This document shows positions 38,203 to 47,580 of a DNA stretch of 55,822 nucleotides, piece after piece. The stretch comes from a virus. Position numbers and translations under genes: made by a program. The notes under the pieces are model-generated. The model was not told where the DNA came from. It was given only the letters and a program-made list of their open reading frames with translations, and searched no databases. The number at the start of each line of letters is the position of its first letter. Within the stretch, counting starts at the first letter, position 1. Location of the stretch: the IMG/VR virus record IMGVR_UViG_3300032322_000568, positions 1 through 55,822 of that record; one strand, written 5' to 3'.

Positions 38203-39470
38203 CGTTGGTATCTTGCGTAAACCGCTGGCAGTGGCATGCTGCCAGTTTGCCTGCTGCGCATTTTGTCGTAAAGGTACAGGGCCAAGGGTGATGCTGTAGC
38301 GGCCACCGTGCCTGCAATCCTGGCCGGTGGGAAGGGTGTCATAGCCCCGGCACTGCCAACTGTACCCAAGCCTGCAAGCAAGGCACCAAGCATGTCGTCT
38401 TCTTGCAAGCGTTTGTTTGTTTCCCTTGCGCCTTCAGCCATACCAAGACCACCAAGAGCGCCCAGGGCACTTGTTTTGCCAATTGGAAATGCTTGACGCA
38501 AGCCTGCCTGAATCCGTGGTAAGACACCAGGACCTTTAGGCTGCGGTGGTGGTGGGCGGTTTGCAGCAACTTCAGGTGGCAGCATCAATTGATTAGGACC
38601 TGAGCCACTTAACTGGAAGTTCCCAGCACCCATGCCGCGGATCTTTTGCATATTGGCAATGTCACGATCAATGATGGCCTGGCCACCTCGAGGATCGGTT
38701 TTGCGCATGGACTCAGCAGACTCGGCAAGCACATCAGGGATGTTTTGACCCATGGCACGGGTCCAATTGGCTGGACCGGATGAGCCTGGCACATTACGCG
38801 TTACAGGCGATGGGGCTGCTGGAGCCGCTCCAGGCGTCGTTGGCAATGCACCACCCATAACACCGGGAACATTTGATGGGACGCCTTGGTAGCCCTGCAA
38901 AAAGCTTTGAACCTTAGCAGGAGTCTTAGCGCCTGCATATGCGGCAGCAACATCACCGGCCACGCGATAAGGGTCTGCTTCCATGGCCATGCGCATGAGT
39001 TCGCCAGCCTGGTCTGAGAAGGAGACCGGCTCTTTTTTAAGGCCCGTGGTCTCTAGCTCAAAATGCTTTGGCGTGTCTTGTTCACTGCGACGCATTTCTT
39101 CTTGCTTTGGCTCAGTACCACTTTCAAAGCGATAAATAACGTCAGCAATTCTTGGCGCTGCACCCTTGGGAAACGGGTCATTGGTGGATTTAAGGCCTAA
39201 TGATGCAGCCAGCTTGATCTTGTAATTCTCACGCGCATCATCAGAATTTTCCTCGCCAGCAGGCGCGTACCGATCAATAAATTTTTCAGGCGTATCAAGT
39301 CCGCGGTTGATCTTGATATTGATGTCATTGACAAGTGCTCGCTGGCCAAAACTTTTGTTTTCAAAGATGGCAAACCCGCGATCATCCACGCCGATCTGGC
39401 CTTCGTACTTAACGCCCTTTGGCGGTTTGAGATTGCCAGGGTTGTTGTTGTAGTCAGCAAGGTTATCCAT
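38199..39470 (-). CDS. Ejection-type protein with N-terminal murein-hydrolase-like domain
   Basis: 423 residues. Residues 5-115 (NNNPGNLKPPKG, FAIFENKSFGQRALVNDI, FIDRYAPAGEENSDDARENYKIKLAASLG) match the 'NNPGN...GxRA...P..EN...Y' domain found in virion-associated peptidoglycan-degrading proteins. The middle is a Pro/Ala linker and the C-terminus is hydrophobic (ALGALGGLGMAEG, LGALLAGLGTVGSAG, IAGTVAATASPLALYLYD). A protein that opens the cell wall and enters the membrane during DNA injection fits. Last leftward gene; its stop overlaps the facing rightward gene. Confidence 0.75.
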   Translation of the reverse strand: MDNLADYNNNPGNLKPPKGVKYEGQIGVDDRGFAIFENKSFGQRALVNDINIKINRGLDTPEKFIDRYAPAGEENSDDARENYKIKLAASLGLKSTNDPFPKGAAPRIADVIYRFESGTEPKQEEMRRSEQDTPKHFELETTGLKKEPVSFSDQAGELMRMAMEADPYRVAGDVAAAYAGAKTPAKVQSFLQGYQGVPSNVPGVMGGALPTTPGAAPAAPSPVTRNVPGSSGPANWTRAMGQNIPDVLAESAESMRKTDPRGGQAIIDRDIANMQKIRGMGAGNFQLSGSGPNQLMLPPEVAANRPPPPQPKGPGVLPRIQAGLRQAFPIGKTSALGALGGLGMAEGARETNKRLQEDDMLGALLAGLGTVGSAGAMTPFPPARIAGTVAATASPLALYLYDKMRSRQTGSMPLPAVYARYQR

Positions 39471-39472
39471 GA

Positions 39473-41059
39473 CTACTCCTTTAATTTATAACTGCCATCA
39501 GGCTGGCGTACATAGGTCTTGCCATCAATCTTGCGCTCTTGACCTGCCCTTGGCGCAGCGGGTTTGTTAGGCTGAATGAGTTCGCCACGCGGTGTTTCTG
39601 GCTGGCCAGCCTTTTTGACATTGGCTTCTTGACGCACCTTGTAAGCATCAAACATTTTTGTAAATTCAGGCGTCTCTTCAAAGTCATCAAACTGCATGCC
39701 CGGTGATTTCTTGCGAGCCTCTTTGAGTGCTGATCCTATTTCCTGACGGAACCTGGCCTGCTCACGCAAGAAAGCCAACTTAGCCTTTGCTGATGCGGCA
39801 GTATCCATCATGGACAATCCCATTTGATTGACCATGAGTTGTTCAAAGTTGGATACGGATGTGCCTGAGCCTAAGCCTTTACGCGCATCAAAATTAAGCT
39901 GGGCAAAAGCGCTTGTTAGCTCCATAGCCCTATCAATTAAATTCTGCGGTGTGCCAGCGTTGGTTAGGACCTTACGGATTGTTGGGATGCCAATGCTGTA
40001 ATTGCCAACTCGGATGGCCTCTTCAACCAACGATCCAATTTGTGCAAGCGCACCATTTCTTTCAAGCACACCCATCACCGTATCAATACCAGGTTCCTTA
40101 AGGATGGTTTCAATACGAGCATAAGTTGGATCGGTTTGTCTTGCAGCACTAGCTTGCTCAAACACTTGCGAAGTGCGCCCAGCAGCGGTTTCAGCAAGCT
40201 TCTTCTCGGCTGCAGTCCTGGTCTCGAGTTGCGCCTTCTCTTCTTCCCTCCGGCGCTCGCGCTCTTGAACCGTTATTGCAGGCTTTGCTGTAGAGCCTTC
40301 TGCTGCAACTGCTCCAGGGGTTGGTTCCCCAGGTACTGTCTCTGGTAACGGCTGCGTCAAGCGATTGATGATTTGTCTGACTGCTTTTCCGTCGCCTTTT
40401 CTGCGCGCTTCGCTTAACTCCACTTGATCCTGGCGCGTCATCGGAATGTCGCCACCATACTCTGGAACATAAACATTGACAGGGGCACCGCCAGGCGTTG
40501 GCGTAAATTGGCCAGTGCGAACATTGTAAGCACCTTCTGCTGTTACCTTAACTTCATCTCGCATGGCCTGCAAAAATTTATTGGCAAGCTCACCAAGAGC
40601 GGCGTCATACATACCAATTTGCGCTGCTCTTTGAGGTGTCATGCCAGCAAATTCTGCTGGGTATTGCTGGCCACCGACCGTGATGGTCTCACCTGGCTTA
40701 CCGGGCTGCATGGCACCTGTAAACGCTTTGAGCGCCTCGCCCTTTTGTGCTGCGCCATATTGATTGGCAGCAAGCTCTGCGCGGATCTGAGCCATCTCAA
40801 TGTTGCGCTTGCGCTCGGCCTCTGCTGCAGGGCCGACTTGCGCAGCAACATTTGAAATACTTTCACCGAATGATCCTGTTTTGGTTGGCGCTAAGAACCC
40901 TTGAGCCATAGCCAAAAGCACGGGATCAAAAAGTTGATTGCGTGACTCGAGCGCCTCGAGCATCTTTTTCTGAGCGTCAATGTAAGTCTGACGCGCCTCA
41001 GTCATGCCAGAGGATTCACCAGGCATTTCAACAAGTGCTAGAGGTGATTGTTTTGCCAT
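39473..41059 (-). CDS. Internal virion/ejection-type protein
   Basis: 528 residues, mainly helical: N-terminal TYIDAQKKMLEALESRNQLFDPVLLAMAQGFLAPTK, coiled-coil stretches (RERRREEEKAQLETRTAAEKKLAE) and a long helical C-terminal half (IETILKEPGIDTVMGVLERNGALAQIGSLVEEAIRVGNYSIG, LTSAFAQLNFDARKGLG). It ends with KIDGKTYVRQPDGSYKLKE. Part of a run of three genes upstream of the murein-hydrolase protein, as in podovirus ejection operons. Specific role not identified. Confidence 0.7.
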   Translation of the reverse strand: MAKQSPLALVEMPGESSGMTEARQTYIDAQKKMLEALESRNQLFDPVLLAMAQGFLAPTKTGSFGESISNVAAQVGPAAEAERKRNIEMAQIRAELAANQYGAAQKGEALKAFTGAMQPGKPGETITVGGQQYPAEFAGMTPQRAAQIGMYDAALGELANKFLQAMRDEVKVTAEGAYNVRTGQFTPTPGGAPVNVYVPEYGGDIPMTRQDQVELSEARRKGDGKAVRQIINRLTQPLPETVPGEPTPGAVAAEGSTAKPAITVQERERRREEEKAQLETRTAAEKKLAETAAGRTSQVFEQASAARQTDPTYARIETILKEPGIDTVMGVLERNGALAQIGSLVEEAIRVGNYSIGIPTIRKVLTNAGTPQNLIDRAMELTSAFAQLNFDARKGLGSGTSVSNFEQLMVNQMGLSMMDTAASAKAKLAFLREQARFRQEIGSALKEARKKSPGMQFDDFEETPEFTKMFDAYKVRQEANVKKAGQPETPRGELIQPNKPAAPRAGQERKIDGKTYVRQPDGSYKLKE

Positions 41060-41062
41060 GAT

Positions 41063-42085
41063 TTAAGTCCCGAAGTCGCCCATCAGACCAGTTTCTGTGC
41101 CACCGCCGGTGAGAGATCCTAGTGAATCCCCGGCGCCACTGAATGCTTTGCCAAGTAAGGCGCCAAGACCGCCGATGTTGCCGGCCTTATCTACCGGGAA
41201 GGCTGCACCGACCAGAGTTCCCAGACCAGCAATTTGCGATAAGGCTGACGGTCCATAAGCACTTGCAGGACCCTTGTACGTTTCAGTGGTTGTCGTTGGG
41301 AACTGGTAATTACGCAGCAACTGAGCCACATTAGCAGCCCTGGTAAGCGGTGCTTCAAGCTTTAATTGATCGTAAGCAGTTTGTTGTGCGCCAAGCTCTG
41401 CAAGTCCTTTGGCTTCACCTAAGCCTGCTTGCGCTTCAATATTGCCAAGGCTACTTAATGCGCTTGCAGCACCTGTTTGCTGACCCTGCTCGCGTAGCGC
41501 AGCATCAAGTGCTGCTTTGTACATATTCTGCTGGGCTGCAATCTTTTGGCCTTCAAGCTGTGATGCAAAGTCTGCTAAGGCCTGTCCTGATACCGTGCCA
41601 ATCCGGCTACCGCCCATGGTCCCAGCGCCGCCAGAAACACCTAGTGCTTTCAGTGCTGGCATGACATTGCGCATCAAGGCTTGCTGACCCTGCTTTTCAA
41701 TCTGATTGATTACATCAGTCTTGAACGGATCATAAAACTTTGAAATGTCTGTTGCGCCGACGTCCATGGCAGACTTGCCAGCCGTTAGCGCCTGATCAAG
41801 TGCGGTCGAATACCGACCTAGAAGTTCAGGTGCCTGCGTGTAAGCAGACTGCTGCAGCGTTGACATTGGCGCGATCAATTGATCTTTGCCAAACGGTGTG
41901 AATGATGCTGGCGTTGTGATGTTGCCTTCAGCATCTTTAACCGCTGGCGTGGTTGTGCCTAATGCACTGGTGCCAGCTTGAGCCAGGTTGGTCAGGTACT
42001 CGGTGAGATACCCAGGCGCTTGCTGCGCCGTGGTGCGGGTAGTCTCAACATTGGGTGGCGCTGTGCCTTCAAATAATCCGGCCAT
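41063..42085 (-). CDS. Internal virion/ejection-type protein, Ala/Gly-rich
   Basis: 340 residues, rich in Ala/Gly/Gln: APGYLTEYLTNLAQAGTSALG, then helices (ALMRNVMPALKALGVSGGAGTMGGSRIGTVSGQALADFASQLEGQKIAAQQNMYKAALDAAL) and a C-terminal Gly-rich hydrophobic stretch (ISQIAGLGTLVGAAF-like, GGLGALLGKAFSGAGDSLGSLTGGG). This composition is typical of proteins ejected with phage DNA that insert into the envelope. It is flush with its neighbours. Confidence 0.72.
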   Translation of the reverse strand: MAGLFEGTAPPNVETTRTTAQQAPGYLTEYLTNLAQAGTSALGTTTPAVKDAEGNITTPASFTPFGKDQLIAPMSTLQQSAYTQAPELLGRYSTALDQALTAGKSAMDVGATDISKFYDPFKTDVINQIEKQGQQALMRNVMPALKALGVSGGAGTMGGSRIGTVSGQALADFASQLEGQKIAAQQNMYKAALDAALREQGQQTGAASALSSLGNIEAQAGLGEAKGLAELGAQQTAYDQLKLEAPLTRAANVAQLLRNYQFPTTTTETYKGPASAYGPSALSQIAGLGTLVGAAFPVDKAGNIGGLGALLGKAFSGAGDSLGSLTGGGTETGLMGDFGT

Positions 42086-42087
42086 GA

Positions 42088-45000
42088 TTACTTACCTTTC
42101 TTGAGGTAGTCGAGCGGAGACTTATGTGCTGGGGGCGGCAGATCCTTTTCCTTGGTCGATCTGGCCCTTGCGCGGATCTCATGCATCATCTTGTAGAGTT
42201 TATCGGTTCCTGCCTTGGTTGAGCCATTACCGAGTGCTGAAACCACATCAGCAGGGAAAACAAACTCGCCATCAGCAAGCCATGCTGGGATGTCATCGGA
42301 CTGACCGTCGCCATCACCGGCAACATGCTTGCCATGACGGAAGTCTTCTCGAGTTCCTAGGCCGCCAGCACGATACATGAACTGAGGATTCATGGCACCA
42401 CCAGCAGCACGCAAGGGTTCAACAAAACCGCCTTGAGCGTAGAGTGGCTCCTCTTCAGGCTCTTCCTTCTTGCCCATGCCCAGGATGTCATCAATCGATG
42501 TTTCCTGCCCGTAGGTGTAAGCAGGCATCTGTTGCTTGGGTGGCTCCACACCGAGACGCTGTGCAATGACGGCGGCAAGGGCCGGATCAATGGCGTTCAT
42601 ATCTTCAATCCTTTGCTTCATGGCGGCCAGAGGGTCAACCTGCTCTCCAGCAGGGCCGGATTTAAGCATTTCACCTTTAAGGCGTCCAAGTTCACTGCCC
42701 ATAACCATCCCTGGAATTGCCGACGCAGCCATTGCTGACTTTGACGGTGTCGTGGTTGGCTTGGTTTCTTTCGGGGTTTCAGGTTTGACTTCTGGTTTAA
42801 CAGGCTCAAGAGGCGCAACAACATCAACCTTGGGAGGATCGCCAACATCAAGATCATCAAAAACAGTTTCTTGACCGTCACGGTCCCTAAAAGTACACCT
42901 GACCTCTCCATCAGGTTTCCACTCTACAGTCACTTTGGTGTTTGTGGCTGTATCTGTAACAACCTGAGTCGTGACGTTTGTGGTGGTGTCAACCGTAACA
43001 TCTGTTGAGCGAGTGCCATCAACCGTCGTTTGAGTGGTCACACCCGTGCTTGTATCGCTTGTGACTGTAGTGGTCGTGCTGCCAACCGTCGTTACTTGTG
43101 AGGTGATGTTGTTATTGGTTGTGATGGTCGTTGACGCGCCAGAGCTATTGTCAACTACGGTCTGACTCGTTACACCCGTCGTCGCATCCGTTGCGGTTGT
43201 GGATGTGACATTGTTGTTTGTTGTGCTGTTTGCCGTGATGTTTGAGTTCGCACCCGTGACTGCCGCAATAGCCGTGTTGGTATCCGTGCCAGCAGTGATC
43301 GCAGCCGTAATCGATGATGCTGAAGCAGTTGAAGCATTAGCCCCTGCTTGGGTGGCCGAGTCAACAGCAGAGCTAATAGCAGTGCTTGCATCAACGCCGC
43401 TTGCGATTGCTGTTGATACTGCCGTGCTCGTTGAGCCTGCAACAACTGCCGTCGAATTGGCACCGCTTTGCGTAGCTGTCGAGACGGCTGCTGTCACCGA
43501 GGATGAAATAACACTTGAGGCGTCTGCCCCGGCGTTTAAGCCTGATGTCACTGCAGAACTCACTGCGCCCGTAACAACCGTTGATGCACTCGCACCATTA
43601 TTCAAAGCAGTTGATACGGCTGAATTGACTGAACTAGTAACCACGGCTGATGCATCGACACCGTTTGCAATGCCTGTTTTAACGGAAGACCCAACAGTCG
43701 AATCAATGGCTGTCGTGACATCAACGCCACTGGAAAGCGATGATGTGATTGATCCTGAAACTATAGTGGTTACCGCTTCAGACGTGTCCACACCACTGCT
43801 TAAAGCAGCGGAAAGGCCGGTATCAATTGATGAACTGATAACGGCTGACATATCACCGCCAGATTGCGCGGCTGTGTTGATGACTGATGAAACTGCTGCG
43901 CCAGGGTCAAGGCCATTATTGATTGCAGTCGTAACAGAACCCGATGAGGCTTGGGCTATGTCACCAGTTTGCGCAAGCGTGTTATTGAATGAGGCTTGAA
44001 CGCCTGAGCCAATCGATGTTGATGCGGCTTGATCAAGCGTATCAAGCTTCGTGCCTTGTATGGACCCTGCCGTAACGCCACCATACAAAGCACCGCCCGT
44101 CATGTTGGTGAGCGCGTTTACAGCATCGACAGGCCTGCCCAAGGCCAGATCGATCGACCCGGCAATGCTGCCTTCCTCGAGCACTTCCTGTGCTGACTCT
44201 TTCAGCGTGGTCTTGCCAACTTGAGATACGCCACTTGCTGCCTCATCAGCCTGGCTGCCAAAGACTTTGCCGGCCACCTTGCCTAAGCCAGCAGCACCGC
44301 CTGCCAGGGCTACGGTGACGCCAGCAGCCGTGCCGGCAGCTTTCTGAGCGGCTAAGTGCGCATCTTCCTTGGAAGCGCCTTTGGCAATCTGTGACTCATA
44401 TTCCGTGTTGTAAGCAGCACCGCCATTTTCTAGGGCCGAGGCAACGGTCTCTTTGACAAGGAAGCTGCCAGGGAACTTAAGTGTGGCAAGTTGCAATACT
44501 TCTTCAACAACCTCACTGCCAACAGTAGCGCCAAATGCTTTTGGATTATTAAAAGCTGTTGATACTAAGTTGCCGACATTGGTAGCAAAGTCTCTGATTC
44601 CAGAGGAGCTACCAACTTTTTGGATGGCAGCATCGATGTCCCTCTTGCCTTGCGTGATGTCAGCGCCTTCTGCTGCAGTGGCAGCAACAGCAATTTGATT
44701 GGCCTTATCAAGCACGGTTCTACCCGCATCTGTAAAGCCTAGTGCGCTTAATGCGCCAGCGATGGAGTTGGCTCCGAAACTTGCTACGCCTTGCGCAGCA
44801 ACACTGCCAAGCACTGAGTCAACCCTGGGCTTTTCCATCGTGACCGGGCCTGTGGTCGGAGGAAGGTCCTTGCCAGCACTATTGACTGATGCTGGCGTAA
44901 TGAGGGTTCCTGACTTGCCTTCGCTGATTAGCGCGTTAACGGCATTGACGTACTTGGCATAGTCCGCATCACTTGTACCGCCACCGGCCTGGATAAAGGC

Positions 45001-47580
45001 TGCGCGGTTATGCATACCGTTGGGTGCGACATACGGGACTTCAGTGGATGGCTTGCTTGTTGCACCTGATAGGTCAGGCCTTTCTGCTGCCGTGGCAGTG
45101 CTATAAGTTTTGCCTTGCCAGGTAAACGTGGCATCAGCGCCAAGCTTTTCACGCGCTAAAGCGTAGGCTTCATTGAAATTGCTCTTGCCTGCAATCTCGC
45201 CCCTGATGTCGGGTAATTGTGATGCGCGCTCTTGTGCTTGCTCGCCGCCTGTAAGCTGGCTGCCTGCAATAACACCGCGACCACGCGTGACAAGTTCGTT
45301 GATCTGCGCGTCGTTATAGCCAGCAGAGGTTAAAGCACTGCGTAGCTGGTCTTCAGAGCCTTTGCCTTGCGTGAAGTTTTGATATGCAGATTGAACGCTT
45401 AGCCGGTTTTCAAGCTTGATCGCATTTTGCGCATCAATACCGTTCAATATTTCATTGGCTCGATCTGATGTGAAGCCAGCCGCCACAAGTTCTTGTATGG
45501 CCGTATCTCGATCAAGCTGAGGCATTCCAAATTCTGGATCAATCTTTGAGTAGCGATTCATCACATCAGCGCCGACGCGGCTCATATTGATGCGCTGATC
45601 TGCCTGTTTTGCATAACCTTCAGCTTGATCTGCCGTAAAGCCAAAGCTTTGTAGCTGGCTTACAAGCCCTTCACGGCTGAGATCATTGCCAGGCCCAGCA
45701 TAATCAGCGATGGCCTGGTTTGCTTTGGTAACGCGCTGCTGTATAGCGATCTGCTCATCTTCAGCAGTGATCGGGGATAGTGCTCCAGCGCCTTGCAGGG
45801 AAGCGTTAGCATCAAGAAACGCGGCGCGATCTTGCGGTGACTGTGCGCTTACGCCAGTGCCTGCTAGGCCCGATTGAATACCGGCCTGAGCCAATGATGT
45901 CAATGCGGCTAATTCGTTGCCTTGGAAGGCCTGCAAGCCTGCTGTAACAAGCTTCCCAGCGGTGGCTTTGTCCATGCCGGTTTCTGCTGCCAAAGCGTCT
46001 GTGGCGAAGCTTGTGCCAACACTTGTTGCTAACGCAGCCGGATCAAGTTTGCCCGTTGTTACAAGTTGCGTAATGACGTTTTTGCCAATGCCTGCAACTT
46101 CAGTGGGTAGCATTGAGCTAACCTGGCTGCCGAGATAGCCACCCGCCGAGCTTAATACCGCACCTTTTAATGCTTGTAAAGGATCAGCCCCCATGGCTAG
46201 TTGGGTGCCAAAACTTAATACGCCTGATCCTAAAGCGCTAGCGGCGGCACCCGTTGCGCCTAATGCGCTGCCAATGGCAGTACCGAGGCCTGGTATAAAT
46301 GAAAGTCCAATAGGCAGTGCAATCTTTGCAAAATCCATGATCGCTTGATCTGGATGCTCGCCTTTGTAAAAGCTTGGATCTCCAACAGGCACCAACTTGT
46401 CGCCTTTGGATTGATACAACTGCGCCATGCGCTGGCGATCTGGTCCGCCTGTGGCGCCACCAATGTAAAAGTAAACGCTGTTAGATGCGATGTCTTGTGG
46501 CGTGATGTCCGCATCAGTTACTTCTTGCAGTTGGCCATTGATTACTTTATAAGGCCTAACAAATGTTGATGCATGACCCAATGCAGCGGCGATGTTTGGA
46601 TTTGATGAGAGTATTGAAGCGACCCCATCATCGAAATTTGTGACGCCTACTAGTGGATTGTCTAATGTATTTCCAGGCCTGAATAATTTTGCATTTGCAG
46701 CGGCGATACGCTCTTGTTCAGCACGGTATTCAACAGCCTCTGGCGTGTTTGCGACTTGTAAATACGCTTCACGATCTAACGCTTCTCCAGTTTGAGGGTT
46801 TATGTAAACTAATCCCCCGCCGCCTTTTGGTTTGTTAAATGTATCAATTGTTCCATAATCGCTGGCGCTCTCAATAACCCATTGTTGCTTCAAGACTGGA
46901 TCATAAAACCTGTCGAGCGCACTAATTCCTACGTTTGATGTGCCCCCTGCTGGTGCCGCACTTGCAGCCTGCTGTGCTGACAACCATTCTTGACCTTTTT
47001 GTGCAGCCCAATCGTTTACTTGTTGAACCGAACCTAAACTTGAAACTTCTGCTTTTTCTGCGTCAGACAATTGCCTGCCAAACGCTGTTTGAGCAGCGTC
47101 TAGTTTCTGTTGTTGAAGATTTGTCCAGTCAAGGCCTTTTTGTGCGGCCCAGTCGTTTGCTTGCTGCACAGTGCCAAAGCCATAAAGCTGAGCCTTTTCT
47201 GCATCCGTCAAGGATCTTCCGAAGGCCTGCCGCCCTGCAAAATCAAGTGCCGTCCGACGAAACACATCTCGCTCTTCCGGGCTAATTTCAGCGCCAAACT
47301 GCTGTCGCCAGTAATTAAGACCTTCAGCGTCCGGTGCTCGACCGGCAATGTCTTGATACATCTGGTTGTAGGGGTCTGGCTGATAGCTGATGCCAGCAGG
47401 CTTAAAGTAAGACTGAATCTGCTCTGTTGTGATGTCAGGGTTGAAGGTTTGCGCTGCCTTGGCCACATCTTCAACGCCGAGGCCCAGCTTGCCAGCCTGC
47501 TGCACCAGTTGCGTCGGATCTGACAGGTATGGTGCCAGTTGCTGTGCAAATCCCAGGTACTGATCTTGCGTGTAAGCCAT
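42088..47580 (-). CDS. Giant 1830-residue repeat protein (ejection or tail protein)
   Basis: Start ATG 47580 overlaps the previous stop. N-terminus: a DUF4214-like unit (YQDIAGRAPDAEGLNYWRQQFG) and two repeats of about 50 residues (VQQANDWAAQKGLDW / VQQVNDWAAQKGQEW). The middle has membrane-like Gly/Ala stretches (ALPIGLSFIPGLGTAIGSALGATGAAASALG), helical parts and DUF-less regions. About residues 1205-1440 are a 22-residue repeat array, followed by a Thr/Asn-rich stretch. The C-terminus has GG motifs (YAQGGFVEPL, YRAGGLG) and the segment SDDIPAWLADGEFVFPADVV seen at the ends of many phage tail tape-measure-type proteins. Probably a tail/ejection component crossing the envelope. Confidence 0.82.
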   Translation of the reverse strand: MAYTQDQYLGFAQQLAPYLSDPTQLVQQAGKLGLGVEDVAKAAQTFNPDITTEQIQSYFKPAGISYQPDPYNQMYQDIAGRAPDAEGLNYWRQQFGAEISPEERDVFRRTALDFAGRQAFGRSLTDAEKAQLYGFGTVQQANDWAAQKGLDWTNLQQQKLDAAQTAFGRQLSDAEKAEVSSLGSVQQVNDWAAQKGQEWLSAQQAASAAPAGGTSNVGISALDRFYDPVLKQQWVIESASDYGTIDTFNKPKGGGGLVYINPQTGEALDREAYLQVANTPEAVEYRAEQERIAAANAKLFRPGNTLDNPLVGVTNFDDGVASILSSNPNIAAALGHASTFVRPYKVINGQLQEVTDADITPQDIASNSVYFYIGGATGGPDRQRMAQLYQSKGDKLVPVGDPSFYKGEHPDQAIMDFAKIALPIGLSFIPGLGTAIGSALGATGAAASALGSGVLSFGTQLAMGADPLQALKGAVLSSAGGYLGSQVSSMLPTEVAGIGKNVITQLVTTGKLDPAALATSVGTSFATDALAAETGMDKATAGKLVTAGLQAFQGNELAALTSLAQAGIQSGLAGTGVSAQSPQDRAAFLDANASLQGAGALSPITAEDEQIAIQQRVTKANQAIADYAGPGNDLSREGLVSQLQSFGFTADQAEGYAKQADQRINMSRVGADVMNRYSKIDPEFGMPQLDRDTAIQELVAAGFTSDRANEILNGIDAQNAIKLENRLSVQSAYQNFTQGKGSEDQLRSALTSAGYNDAQINELVTRGRGVIAGSQLTGGEQAQERASQLPDIRGEIAGKSNFNEAYALAREKLGADATFTWQGKTYSTATAAERPDLSGATSKPSTEVPYVAPNGMHNRAAFIQAGGGTSDADYAKYVNAVNALISEGKSGTLITPASVNSAGKDLPPTTGPVTMEKPRVDSVLGSVAAQGVASFGANSIAGALSALGFTDAGRTVLDKANQIAVAATAAEGADITQGKRDIDAAIQKVGSSSGIRDFATNVGNLVSTAFNNPKAFGATVGSEVVEEVLQLATLKFPGSFLVKETVASALENGGAAYNTEYESQIAKGASKEDAHLAAQKAAGTAAGVTVALAGGAAGLGKVAGKVFGSQADEAASGVSQVGKTTLKESAQEVLEEGSIAGSIDLALGRPVDAVNALTNMTGGALYGGVTAGSIQGTKLDTLDQAASTSIGSGVQASFNNTLAQTGDIAQASSGSVTTAINNGLDPGAAVSSVINTAAQSGGDMSAVISSSIDTGLSAALSSGVDTSEAVTTIVSGSITSSLSSGVDVTTAIDSTVGSSVKTGIANGVDASAVVTSSVNSAVSTALNNGASASTVVTGAVSSAVTSGLNAGADASSVISSSVTAAVSTATQSGANSTAVVAGSTSTAVSTAIASGVDASTAISSAVDSATQAGANASTASASSITAAITAGTDTNTAIAAVTGANSNITANSTTNNNVTSTTATDATTGVTSQTVVDNSSGASTTITTNNNITSQVTTVGSTTTTVTSDTSTGVTTQTTVDGTRSTDVTVDTTTNVTTQVVTDTATNTKVTVEWKPDGEVRCTFRDRDGQETVFDDLDVGDPPKVDVVAPLEPVKPEVKPETPKETKPTTTPSKSAMAASAIPGMVMGSELGRLKGEMLKSGPAGEQVDPLAAMKQRIEDMNAIDPALAAVIAQRLGVEPPKQQMPAYTYGQETSIDDILGMGKKEEPEEEPLYAQGGFVEPLRAAGGAMNPQFMYRAGGLGTREDFRHGKHVAGDGDGQSDDIPAWLADGEFVFPADVVSALGNGSTKAGTDKLYKMMHEIRARARSTKEKDLPPPAHKSPLDYLKKGK
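43255..43960 (-). repeat. 22-residue coding repeat array in the giant protein
   Basis: About ten tandem, diverged units of 22 residues with consensus (V/I)-(T/S)-S-S-V-x-S-A-V-S-T-A-x-x-x-G-(V/A)-(D/N)-A-S-x-(A/V); for example VTSSVNSAVSTALNNG, VTGAVSSAVTSGLNAG and ISSSVTAAVSTATQSG. The last two units are shorter (about 18). The regular period suggests a helical or beta-solenoid rod; DNA identity between units is modest, so the array is old. Confidence 0.8.

Noticed and set aside
42890-43250. Thr/Asn-rich stretch as a possible frameshifted or non-coding segment
   Set aside because: The reading frame is open through it, and a repeated VTTQ pattern supports real low-complexity protein sequence.
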